NCBI RefSeq assembly: GCF_020886115.1
Contig: NZ_AP025185.1
Location: 496,001 to 560,000, forward strand
Direction of reading: 5' to 3'
DNA length: 64,000 nt
From: Flavobacterium ammonificans
GTDB taxonomy: Bacteria; Bacteroidota; Bacteroidia; Flavobacteriales; Flavobacteriaceae
The notes below the pieces were generated by a model, which saw nothing but the letters and a program-made list of their open reading frames with translations, had not been told where the DNA came from and ran no database searches. Shown here piece by piece: positions 1-7,356 of this stretch (position 1 is the first letter of the stretch; each line of letters begins with the position of its first letter). Both the position numbers and the translations under genes were made by a program.

Positions 1-379
1 GGTCTACCACGTAGTAATTTACTGCGTCAGGTTGGTAAATAAAAACTTGTAATTTATTTTTTTTGTGTTTAGATCGAAGTAGCACATACGGCTTATTGTA
101 GCGCATAATTCGGACATCAAAGGTGTCTTTAACTTTTGCAATAATATCGTACACTTTTTTGTTGCCAATATTTTGCTTTTCAATGATGCTCCCAAATGTA
201 TCTCCGTTTTTAATCGTATCATGAACCACATTGAATTCGGAATACACAAAACCAAACTCACTTTTTTTAATTTTCTTTTGTTCCTGCACATCCTCAATAC
301 TCTCTTGTTTTTTATCACAAGAAAACACTAGTACAAGTAGGAAAAAAGAAAGAAAAAAGGTGGTTTTTTTGATTGTCAT
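1..379 (-). CDS. M23-type peptidoglycan endopeptidase lipoprotein, N-terminal part (runs off window)
   Basis: The reading frame opens with ATG at 379 and stays open to base 1, so only about 126 N-terminal codons are present. The first 21 residues are a lipoprotein signal: lysines, a Phe/Leu-rich core, then LVFSC with the acylated Cys at 21. After it comes a segment with NGDTFGSIIEKQNIG, which resembles the LysM/OapA-like N-terminal domain placed before the M23 (LytM) metallopeptidase domain in Bacteroidota cell-wall hydrolases. The catalytic domain would lie outside the window, so the M23 call is inferred from this architecture and from the usual flavobacterial neighbours. Its start is 3 bases after the dioxygenase stop, so it is probably the last gene of a three-gene operon. 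It is likely tethered to an envelope membrane and acts on peptide cross-links. Confidence 0.62.
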   Translation of the reverse strand, partial: MTIKKTTFFLSFFLLVLVFSCDKKQESIEDVQEQKKIKKSEFGFVYSEFNVVHDTIKNGDTFGSIIEKQNIGNKKVYDIIAKVKDTFDVRIMRYNKPYVLLRSKHKKNKLQVFIYQPDAVNYYVVD

Positions 380-382
380 ACA

Positions 383-1327
383 CTACATTTTTTCAGATTC
401 ACCCCAATGAGTTAATTCCTCAGCCGACCATAATTCAGGAAAAAAGATTCTTCGTTGGTATTTTGGATGCATGTATTTTTTCCAATCGCTTCCACCCGTT
501 GCCGCTCCATCGCCTATGCCACTATTATCAATGTATTTAATAGCTACATTTAAATGTTGCATGACCCAAGTGATGTTAACAGTATAGTCTAAATGGCGCA
601 TTGCGTCAATCAAAGCTTGATTTTTTTGATCTTCTAAAGGAAGTTGTTGGAATTTTTGCCAAATATTAATAGTGTTGTATTCTTGCATATGACTCAAAAA
701 TACGGGCTTGTATTTTCGTTCAAATTCTTCTAAAAGGAATGACTTTTTCCCGGTAGTATAATCTTTTCCAGCTGCTTGCCAATACAAATGCTCAAATGCA
801 TATTCATACGAAGTCGATCTGTCAATTGAAGCTCTAAAACGATAATCAATTAAGTTGATTAAATCCGTTGAGCAAAACTCAATGAGTCGGTATTGCGCAC
901 TTTGAAAACCACTTGCTGGAGTTAGTGTATTCCTAAACTTCATATATTGTTCCACTTCCATTCCGTTTTCCATAATTTGAAAGGAGGTAGTTAACATTTC
1001 AAAATAACGGCTAATGCGCTGTAACCGTTCTGTGAAAAAAGCGGTGGTTAAATTTTCAGAATAGGAAATTTGACGCATCTCCCACAAAATCATTTTAAAA
1101 ATCAATTCATTCACCTGATGATACATGATAAAAACCATTTCATCAGGGAGTGTGGTGCGTTGCGTTTGTAAACTCAACAATGCATCTGTTTGGATATAAT
1201 CCCAATAGGTCATTGGCTTTGACCAAAGTAATCCTTCAAGATGCGTTTCGGTTTTTTGATGTAGTGCTTGGTACTTTGAATCAATAGCATCTAATACTGT
1301 TTCCGATTTATTTTTATCTAATGTCAT
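383..1327 (-). CDS. kynA: tryptophan 2,3-dioxygenase family protein
   Basis: A 314-residue all-helical haem dioxygenase that opens the indole ring of L-tryptophan to N-formylkynurenine, the first step of the kynurenine route. Seen in the sequence: YWDYIQTDALLSLQ near residues 41-54, the distal-site segment MYHQVNELIFK with His70, a helical RHLDY segment around residue 245, and the C-terminal ATGGSDW substrate loop. The length is typical of the flavobacterial branch, which is diverged from proteobacterial TDO. The start overlaps the stop of the DUF3108 gene by four bases (ATGA), which implies translational coupling. No other kynurenine-pathway gene is nearby, so the pathway context cannot be confirmed here. 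Confidence 0.85.
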   Translation of the reverse strand: MTLDKNKSETVLDAIDSKYQALHQKTETHLEGLLWSKPMTYWDYIQTDALLSLQTQRTTLPDEMVFIMYHQVNELIFKMILWEMRQISYSENLTTAFFTERLQRISRYFEMLTTSFQIMENGMEVEQYMKFRNTLTPASGFQSAQYRLIEFCSTDLINLIDYRFRASIDRSTSYEYAFEHLYWQAAGKDYTTGKKSFLLEEFERKYKPVFLSHMQEYNTINIWQKFQQLPLEDQKNQALIDAMRHLDYTVNITWVMQHLNVAIKYIDNSGIGDGAATGGSDWKKYMHPKYQRRIFFPELWSAEELTHWGESEKM

Positions 1328-2094
1328 GTTCGTTTTTTTAATGGGAATCGTAAGCCTTTGTAGGATTCTAAATCTGCTTTTATTGAACCTACAACTAAAT
1401 TAGCTTGAATTCGCAAAGGAATTTTATTATCGTCATCTGAAATCCAAACTGTAACGCTTTCCTGTTCTTTGAAAACTCTGCCTGAAAAAACATAGGGTTT
1501 AAAAATCATGGAAGCAACGGTGCCAAATTTAGTTTTAATATTTTCTCGACCAATAAATTTTAACTTAAACTTTGTAGTTTCTTCATCAAAAAACATATCA
1601 ATTGCAATGTATTCTCCTGGCTTTATGTCATCTATAGTGGCAAAATTTCGCAAATAATAAAACGCGGATAAAATATCTTGAGTGTTTTTTGGTATCGCAA
1701 AAGTTTTCTCTGTTTTGTGTTTGTAGTCTTTTACAGTAATCTTATTTTGCTGAGGCGTAAAAAAACCTTCTTGATTTTTAGTGTAGCCGCCTTCATTAAT
1801 TTTTCTTAAAAATTGATAGGGAACATAGGTCTTTTCATCAATATAACTTTCATACAAATCGTCTACTTTGAAAAAAAAACGAGAAATTCCAGTAGTTTGT
1901 CCTTTGCCAATAAGATGAAACACTTTTTCGTTATGAAGCACGGCTTCTTTAACTTCTAATGTTGCATAACCTGCATTTACAAAACCATAATGAATTCGGA
2001 ATTTAAACCATTCCCCAACACCAAAGGAACTTTCTTTTGGATTGTCAAAACCAAATGTGGTCAATAGTAGTAAGCAAAGAATTGCTTTTCTCAT
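1324..2094 (-). CDS. DUF3108 domain protein, exported
   Basis: A 256-residue protein with an N-terminal signal sequence (MRKAILCLLLLTTFG), then a beta-rich domain typical of DUF3108. It contains GEWFKFRIHYGFVNAGYATLEV near the start and a C-terminal VTVWISDDDNKIPLRIQA segment, both characteristic of this family of periplasmic or outer-membrane-associated proteins. The function of DUF3108 is not established; a barrel-like lipid- or polymer-binding fold is often proposed. It is the first gene of the operon with the dioxygenase and the M23 protein, and this order is common in Flavobacterium. The signal peptide and the M23 neighbour suggest an envelope role, which is inference. Confidence 0.8.
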   Translation of the reverse strand: MRKAILCLLLLTTFGFDNPKESSFGVGEWFKFRIHYGFVNAGYATLEVKEAVLHNEKVFHLIGKGQTTGISRFFFKVDDLYESYIDEKTYVPYQFLRKINEGGYTKNQEGFFTPQQNKITVKDYKHKTEKTFAIPKNTQDILSAFYYLRNFATIDDIKPGEYIAIDMFFDEETTKFKLKFIGRENIKTKFGTVASMIFKPYVFSGRVFKEQESVTVWISDDDNKIPLRIQANLVVGSIKADLESYKGLRFPLKKRT

Positions 2095-2156
2095 AGTGAA
2101 GTTACAGGTTAATAATTAGCCTAAAAAATGATTATAAATATCAAATGTATCAAAAC

Positions 2157-2189
2157 AAAAAAACCCAGTCAAATATTGACTGAGTTTTT
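2157..2189 (-). terminator. intrinsic terminator hairpin
   Basis: AAACCCAGTCAA - ATA - TTGACTGAGTTTT forms an 11-12 bp stem with a three-base loop. The minus-strand product ends in a run of T (plus-strand A-run 2157-2163), so it is best read as a leftward terminator. It can work weakly in the other direction. Confidence 0.7.
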
Positions 2190-2268
2190 GTGCTATTAAC
2201 TAACCAAAAAACTATAAATTATGAAATTTATATAAAAAACGCAAAGGAAACCACCCCTTCGGTTTTTT
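2157..2268 (-). ncRNA. possible small RNA ending in a strong terminator
   Basis: Read on the minus strand, a TAnnTTTG-type -7 box (TAAATTTG, 2282-2275) is followed about 7 bases later by an AT-rich stretch with a small hairpin (accgaaggggtggt core). It ends in a stem AACTCAGTCAA/TTGACTGGGTT plus a T-run at 2189-2157. That gives a transcript of about 110 bases with no good reading frame. No -33 TTG is evident. The terminator could instead serve the patatin mRNA, although it lies about 300 bases past that stop codon. This is inference from signals only. Confidence 0.25.
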
Positions 2269-2484
2269 CTGATACAAATTTAAATTATGTCTACTATATT
2301 ATTTTGGTTAAATTTTACTTTAACAGAAGTTTTATCAATTTAAAGTTTGAAAACGCTTATTTTTTTATTTTGTGAAAAAATAATTGTCTTTTTTAATGAA
2401 TATAATAATTATAATCTGCTGTTTCGATGAAAATTATTCAAAAATTAACATGAAAAAGAGGCTTTTTTTGCGAAAAAACATCAT

Positions 2485-4815
2485 TTAAAACCAAAAACCG
2501 ACACTAAACCATGTAAATCCTCTCGAATTTTCAGGAGACCATGAATATTTTACTTCGATTGGACCAATTATGGTTTCTAATCCATAACCTACTGCATAGC
2601 CTGAATATTTAGGTAGCGAAATCCAATCTGTTGATTGAAATAAATTCTTTCCTAGATTGGCATAATTGGCAGAAAAATTAAGGTGGTTTTTTCTGTAAAA
2701 TTCAACATCAATTGTACTAGCTAACTTAATGTAGCTATTAGCGGCAATGCTTAAAAAATCATATCCATAAAAAGGTTTAAAATTATTGATGTTATTAAAT
2801 CCATAACCTCCTAAAACAAAATTAAAGAATGAAATTCCTTCATTTCCTATTGGCAAACCTGCGTCCCCTTGAAATTTTACAGCTACTTTATTGCTCAATT
2901 TAACGGCTCTTTCAAAATTAGCTTTTACAATAGAAAAAGGTTTAAAATTATTATTGTAGTCGGATGAAAATAGGTAAGATTGAAAATCGGCTGTTAAATA
3001 CCAACCTTTGGTTGGGAAAATTTTCTTGTCAAAAGAGTCGAATTTCAAATGCCCAAAAGCACTCCAATAACTACTTTTATCTATATAAATATTGGATAAG
3101 GTTGGAGAATTAATGTGTAAATACTTTAACTCAACACCTGCTCCAACCAAAAAACTTTGAGATAATCCTTTTTGTAAATACGCCTGCGTAGTTAAATCTA
3201 AAAAATCAACATTTATTGTATTATAACCATTAGGATTCAACAAGCGTTCTGTGATATTCGGTGAAATATTTTTGTTGAATTGGTTCAATTGCGAATTAAA
3301 GCCAAAGCTAAAATTAAATCCATTGTCAATATAGTAATCCAAATTATACCTAAAATTATCTCCTAAAACTAGGTCAATGGAGGCCAAATCATTCTTAAAA
3401 AAAGTGTTTTTATTGGTAATATTTAGTAAAACCCCACTTTTAAATAAGTCGTCATAATGCAATCCTAATTTCAAATAGGTTTTCGTAGGGTTTTCAATTA
3501 AATTCAAGTGAAGACTTTCTCCTTTGTCATCTTTTTCAAAAGAGTAACTGATTGCATTGAAATTCTCCGACGCATGTATCGTGTTGATCCCTGATTGCAA
3601 AACTGAATAATCAAACCGCTGACCTGGTTTAAATTTTAATTTACCTAATATGTAATCATCTGTAAAACGACTCAAAGGATTACTCTTTACATGAATAAGA
3701 TCCAATCGATCTTGCTCAATTTTTAATTTGGGCTTTTTATACGTTGAATTTGGGTCGGCCAAAGCCTTTATTTTTTCATAAACAGAAAAAGCGGCCTCTT
3801 CTCCTCTTCTAATGATCTCTTTCCCTTTATCAAATGAAATGACTCCAAAATTCTTAATGTCAGGATTTACATATACATCCGTGTCTAGAATTTTGCTTTT
3901 CATTTTCTCTATCGAATGCAAATTATTGATTTGAACTAAAATTTTGGTGGCGTTTTTTAACTGTGATTTGTCCCATAAATCGTCTTGGACATCAACACCA
4001 ATGACTATATCAGCTCCCAGATTTCTTACCTCATCGATTGGATAATTATTTACGACACCGCCATCAACCAATAACTCTCCATTAATTTCTACCGGCGAGA
4101 AAAGGGAAGGAAATGCGGCACTTGCCAACATAGCGTGAGGGAGATTTCCTTTGTTAAGCAGCACTTGCTTACCTGTTTCAATATTAGTAGCGATACATAT
4201 AAAGGGTATGGGTAAATTATTAAAATCTTTAATATGTCTTACGTTACGAGTAATCCTGCTTAATAAATTATAGTTGTATAATCCCTTGGACAAGGCTGTA
4301 GGAATTCCAACTTTAAATTGATTAAACGGCAACACTATTGCATATAAATCGTCGTTTCTTTTTTCATAAAAACTCTTGGATGATCTGGGTATGTAATCGT
4401 TTAATAACTCATCGAAATTAGTGGTTTGAAAAATAGAGTCGATTTGGGTAGCATTGTAACCAGAAGCATACAAGCCCCCAATTACGGCACCCATACTGGT
4501 TCCGCCAATATAATCAATTTTGACTCCCGCCTCCTCAATTACTTTTAAAACACCAATATGCGCAAATCCTTTGGCACCACCCCCGCTCAGTACTAATCCT
4601 ATTTTTGGTCGCTTTTGCTCTTGCGCAAACGTGTTTTGAAAACTACATACGAATACTACCGCAACTACTAAGCCCCAGATGGAAGAGGAAAGCTCCGACA
4701 GAAAAAATCCTCTTTTTTCTTGAAAAAAAAGAGCGCCAATAGAAGCTCCTTTTTTTTCCTTAGAAAAAAAGAATTTTGAAAGAGGACTTGGAACGGACAG
4801 CTGGGATAGGCTCAT
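2485..4815 (-). CDS. patatin-like phospholipase with C-terminal outer-membrane beta-barrel; unusual repeat-derived N-terminus
   Basis: A 776-residue protein. The patatin serine-hydrolase core shows the oxyanion loop GGGAKG (78-83), nucleophile elbow GTSMG (105-109, Ser107) and the catalytic DGG (251-253). A POTRA-like linker follows (about 380-445), then a Tyr/Phe-rich repeat-strand region ending in an aromatic (GFWF), as in BamA/Omp85-type barrels. This is the PlpD-like type Vd layout, with the lipase translocated by or attached to its own barrel. The hydrophobic export segment is residues 46-62, followed by TFAQEQ. Residues 1-45 are not a normal signal peptide: the DNA (4680-4815) resembles a flavobacterial interspersed repeat, yet ATG 4815 is the only ATG, GTG or TTG in frame before the domain. 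The start lies 5 bases after the uvrC stop, so it is probably co-transcribed. Confidence 0.88.
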   Translation of the reverse strand: MSLSQLSVPSPLSKFFFSKEKKGASIGALFFQEKRGFFLSELSSSIWGLVVAVVFVCSFQNTFAQEQKRPKIGLVLSGGGAKGFAHIGVLKVIEEAGVKIDYIGGTSMGAVIGGLYASGYNATQIDSIFQTTNFDELLNDYIPRSSKSFYEKRNDDLYAIVLPFNQFKVGIPTALSKGLYNYNLLSRITRNVRHIKDFNNLPIPFICIATNIETGKQVLLNKGNLPHAMLASAAFPSLFSPVEINGELLVDGGVVNNYPIDEVRNLGADIVIGVDVQDDLWDKSQLKNATKILVQINNLHSIEKMKSKILDTDVYVNPDIKNFGVISFDKGKEIIRRGEEAAFSVYEKIKALADPNSTYKKPKLKIEQDRLDLIHVKSNPLSRFTDDYILGKLKFKPGQRFDYSVLQSGINTIHASENFNAISYSFEKDDKGESLHLNLIENPTKTYLKLGLHYDDLFKSGVLLNITNKNTFFKNDLASIDLVLGDNFRYNLDYYIDNGFNFSFGFNSQLNQFNKNISPNITERLLNPNGYNTINVDFLDLTTQAYLQKGLSQSFLVGAGVELKYLHINSPTLSNIYIDKSSYWSAFGHLKFDSFDKKIFPTKGWYLTADFQSYLFSSDYNNNFKPFSIVKANFERAVKLSNKVAVKFQGDAGLPIGNEGISFFNFVLGGYGFNNINNFKPFYGYDFLSIAANSYIKLASTIDVEFYRKNHLNFSANYANLGKNLFQSTDWISLPKYSGYAVGYGLETIIGPIEVKYSWSPENSRGFTWFSVGFWF
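4676..4815. repeat. flavobacterial interspersed repeat fused to the patatin gene 5' end
   Basis: One end reads gccccagatggaagaggaa and the other ggacagctgggataggct, flanking A/T-run palindromes (for example ctcttttttcttgaaaaaaaagag). This matches the layout of the element at 11722-11833 (ccctagccctgatagaagcg ... agcgtatagcaggaaatagct) and what I recall of a very common Flavobacterium repeat (ccccgatagaagcgg...cctttt...agcgggataggct). It is co-extensive with codons 1-46 of the patatin gene. Confidence 0.6.
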
Positions 4816-4820
4816 AAAAA

Positions 4821-6614
4821 TTATTTGGTAGTGTAAAAGTCGGTAATTTTTTTGGCTTTTGACAACCCTACCACCTCAGAAATTTCTTTTTCGGTGGCTA
4901 ATTTTAATCTTTTAACACTTTTAAAGTGCTGAATTAGAGTGGTCATCGTTTTCTCGCCAATGCCTGGGATAGATTCTATGGACGAATTGAGAGCCGCCTT
5001 ACTTCGCTTATCACGGTGATGAGTAATCCCAAAACGGTGGGCCTCGTTACGCAATTGCTGAATTACTTTGAGCGTTTCAGACTTTTTATCGAGGTAGAGC
5101 GGAATCGAATCGCCGGGATAAAACAACTCTTCTAAGCGTTTGGCAATTCCAATAATAGTAATTTTTCCTCTTAAACCTAAATCATCAATACTTTTCAATG
5201 CCGAAGACAATTGCCCTTTTCCTCCGTCAATAATAATCAATTGAGGCAAGGGTTGGTTTTCGTCCAAAAGACGCTTATACCTTCTGTAGACCACCTCTTC
5301 CATGGAGGCAAAGTCATTCGGTCCTTCGACCGTTTTAATGTTGAAGTGACGGTAGTCTTTCTTGCTTGGTTTGCCGTCTTTGAAAACCACACATGCCGAA
5401 ACAGGATTCGTTCCCTGAATATTGGAGTTATCAAAACATTCAATGTGGCGTGGCTCTACAGGCAGACGCAAATCTTTTTGCATCTGTGCCATAATTCGGT
5501 TCACGTGGCGATCTGGATCAACAATTTGTAATTGTTTCAACTGCTCAATTCGGTAGAACTTGGCGTTACGAATAGATAAATCTAATATTTGTTTTTTGTC
5601 GCCCAATTGAGGAACGGTAATTTTAATATTTTCTCCCAAATCAACTTCAAAAGGAACGATGACTTCTTTGGACAACAACTGGAAACGCTCTCGCAATTCG
5701 ATAATGGCTAATTCCAACAATTCTTCGTCGGTTTCTTCCAATTTCTTTTTGATTTCCATCGTATGGGAACGAATAATCGAACCATGAGAAATTTGCAAAA
5801 AGTTGACATAGGCAGCACTTTCGTCAGAAACAATCGAAAACACATCAATATTGGTAATTTTCGGATTGATAATCGTAGAGCGCGACTGGTAATTTTCGAG
5901 GACTTCTATTTTTTCTTTGATTTTTTGGGCTTCTTCAAAACGCATTTCTTGCGCTAGTTCAACCATCAAGCGTTTAAAGTCTTTCATGCTTTCTTTGAAA
6001 TTACCTTTGAGAATTTCGCGAATTGCATCGACTTGTTTCTGGTATTCGGCAATCGTTTCGTAGCCTTCACAAGGGCCTTTACAGTTACCAATATGATATT
6101 CTAAACAGACTTTGAACTTGCCGCTTTCGATATTATTGGCACTCAAATCGTAATTACAAGTGCGCAACGGATACAATTCTTTAATCAAATCCAAAATGGT
6201 ATGCACGGTCTTGAAACTAGTATAGGGTCCAAAATATTCCGAACCGTCTTTGACCATTCTTCGGGTAGAAAAAATACGAGAAAAAGGTTCTTTTTTAATG
6301 CACAACCAAGGGTAACTTTTGTCATCTCGCAACAACACATTATAACGCGGTTGCAAGGTTTTAATTAAATTATTTTCCAGCAAAAGCGCATCGGTTTCGG
6401 TAGGAACAACGATGTGTTTGATGGTTACAATTTTCTTGACTAAAACGTTCGTCTTGGCAGTATCGTGAATTTTATTAAAATAAGAAGAAACTCTTTTTTT
6501 TAGATTTTTGGCTTTGCCCACATACAAAATCTTCCCGTCCTTATCGTAGTATTGGTAGACACCCGGATTGTCCGGCAGGGTTTGTATTTGTAAAGCAATG
6601 CTTGGTGGCGTCAT
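4821..6614 (-). CDS. uvrC: excinuclease ABC subunit C
   Basis: A 597-residue dual-incision nuclease of nucleotide excision repair that cuts 3' and 5' of a UvrB-marked lesion. Domain order: GIY-YIG nuclease (GVYQYYDKDGKILYVG at about 18-33), Cys-containing linker (CNYDL...CLEYHIGNCKGPCEG), UVR helix pair (QEMRFEEAQKIKEKIEVLE), RNase H-like 5' nuclease (ECFDNSNIQG with the first Asp) and C-terminal tandem helix-hairpin-helix (IESIPGIGEKTMTTLI). I chose ATG at 6614 (MTPPSIALQIQ) because the frame upstream to 6668 has no UvrC similarity and runs into the divergent gene's control region. It is co-directional with the patatin gene, five bases apart. Confidence 0.97.
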   Translation of the reverse strand: MTPPSIALQIQTLPDNPGVYQYYDKDGKILYVGKAKNLKKRVSSYFNKIHDTAKTNVLVKKIVTIKHIVVPTETDALLLENNLIKTLQPRYNVLLRDDKSYPWLCIKKEPFSRIFSTRRMVKDGSEYFGPYTSFKTVHTILDLIKELYPLRTCNYDLSANNIESGKFKVCLEYHIGNCKGPCEGYETIAEYQKQVDAIREILKGNFKESMKDFKRLMVELAQEMRFEEAQKIKEKIEVLENYQSRSTIINPKITNIDVFSIVSDESAAYVNFLQISHGSIIRSHTMEIKKKLEETDEELLELAIIELRERFQLLSKEVIVPFEVDLGENIKITVPQLGDKKQILDLSIRNAKFYRIEQLKQLQIVDPDRHVNRIMAQMQKDLRLPVEPRHIECFDNSNIQGTNPVSACVVFKDGKPSKKDYRHFNIKTVEGPNDFASMEEVVYRRYKRLLDENQPLPQLIIIDGGKGQLSSALKSIDDLGLRGKITIIGIAKRLEELFYPGDSIPLYLDKKSETLKVIQQLRNEAHRFGITHHRDKRSKAALNSSIESIPGIGEKTMTTLIQHFKSVKRLKLATEKEISEVVGLSKAKKITDFYTTK

Positions 6615-6731
6615 TTTGTATTGGCTCGAATTGTTTTCAAATTTACAAATAACATTCTTGCAAATCAAAATCAGCGGTTTTCTTTTGCAGCGCGAAAATT
6701 AATGCTACTTTTAACTTCTATTTTTCATGCA

Positions 6732-7295
6732 ATGACAAAAACCGAATTACGCACACAATACAAAGCCTTACGCAAAAATCTTTCAGAAACCGAAATCGAA
6801 GAAAAAAGTTTGGCTATTGCCAATAGCGTATTGGCACTTGATATTTGGGATAAAACTTATTTCCATGTTTTCTTACCTATTGAGGAACAAAAAGAAGTCA
6901 ATACCGAATTCTTACTCCACTTGCTTTCTGGAAAAGACAAAGAAATTGTGATTTCGAAATCCGATTTTACAACGCGAAAAATGACCCATTTTCTATTAAC
7001 GGACAATACCAAAATAAAGAAAAACGAATATAATATCCCAGAACCTGTAGACGGAATTGAAGTACCATCATCTAAAATTCAAGTCGTTTTTGTGCCACTG
7101 TTAGCTTTCGACACTAAAGGAAATCGGGTGGGTTATGGCAAAGGATTTTACGATCAATTTTTAGCAGAATGCCAATCCGAAACTATCAAAATTGGACTTT
7201 CTTTTTTTGAAGCCGAAAACACCATAACTGACGTTTTTGAAAAAGACATTCGTTTGGATTTTTGTATTACTCCAAAGAATTGCTACCGCTTTTAA
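6732..7295 (+). CDS. 5-formyltetrahydrofolate cyclo-ligase
   Basis: A 187-residue enzyme converting 5-formyl-THF and ATP to 5,10-methenyl-THF (folate one-carbon salvage). Visible hallmarks: an N-terminal basic helix beginning TKTELRTQYKALRK (substrate and ATP contact), FLPIEEQKEVNT, and the C-terminal nucleotide motif NRVGYGKGFYDQFL. ATG 6732 gives the normal family length; the frame is open upstream to 6621 but those codons have no family similarity and overlap the divergent uvrC promoter area. The gene is divergent from uvrC, with about 117 bases between start codons, and is followed 61 bases later by the transglycosylase gene. Confidence 0.93.
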   Translation: MTKTELRTQYKALRKNLSETEIEEKSLAIANSVLALDIWDKTYFHVFLPIEEQKEVNTEFLLHLLSGKDKEIVISKSDFTTRKMTHFLLTDNTKIKKNEYNIPEPVDGIEVPSSKIQVVFVPLLAFDTKGNRVGYGKGFYDQFLAECQSETIKIGLSFFEAENTITDVFEKDIRLDFCITPKNCYRF

Positions 7296-7356
7296 TTTCA
7301 CCCGAAAAATTCGCTTTTTTTTACTTTCTTTACCACTTCAATTATTTGACATTTTT

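Larger units (their letters stand above)
2095..2484. other. gene-free AT-rich stretch
   Basis: About 390 bases between the patatin gene and the DUF3108 gene. I see no convincing protein gene; a 61-codon plus-strand frame is AT-rich low-complexity and has no family features. The stretch holds a clear hairpin terminator at 2157-2189 and, 86 bases away on the minus strand, a TAAATTTG box (read at 2282-2275), so a short non-coding transcript is possible. A weaker hairpin (aaacc...ggttt) lies near 2249-2267. Confidence 0.6.

Noticed and set aside
19..318. 99-codon minus-strand frame
   Set aside because: It lies inside the M23 lipoprotein gene in another frame; the true frame starts at 379 with a lipobox and runs off the edge.
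2190..2375. 61-codon plus-strand frame
   Set aside because: AT-rich low-complexity, begins on the terminator hairpin, no family features or promoter.
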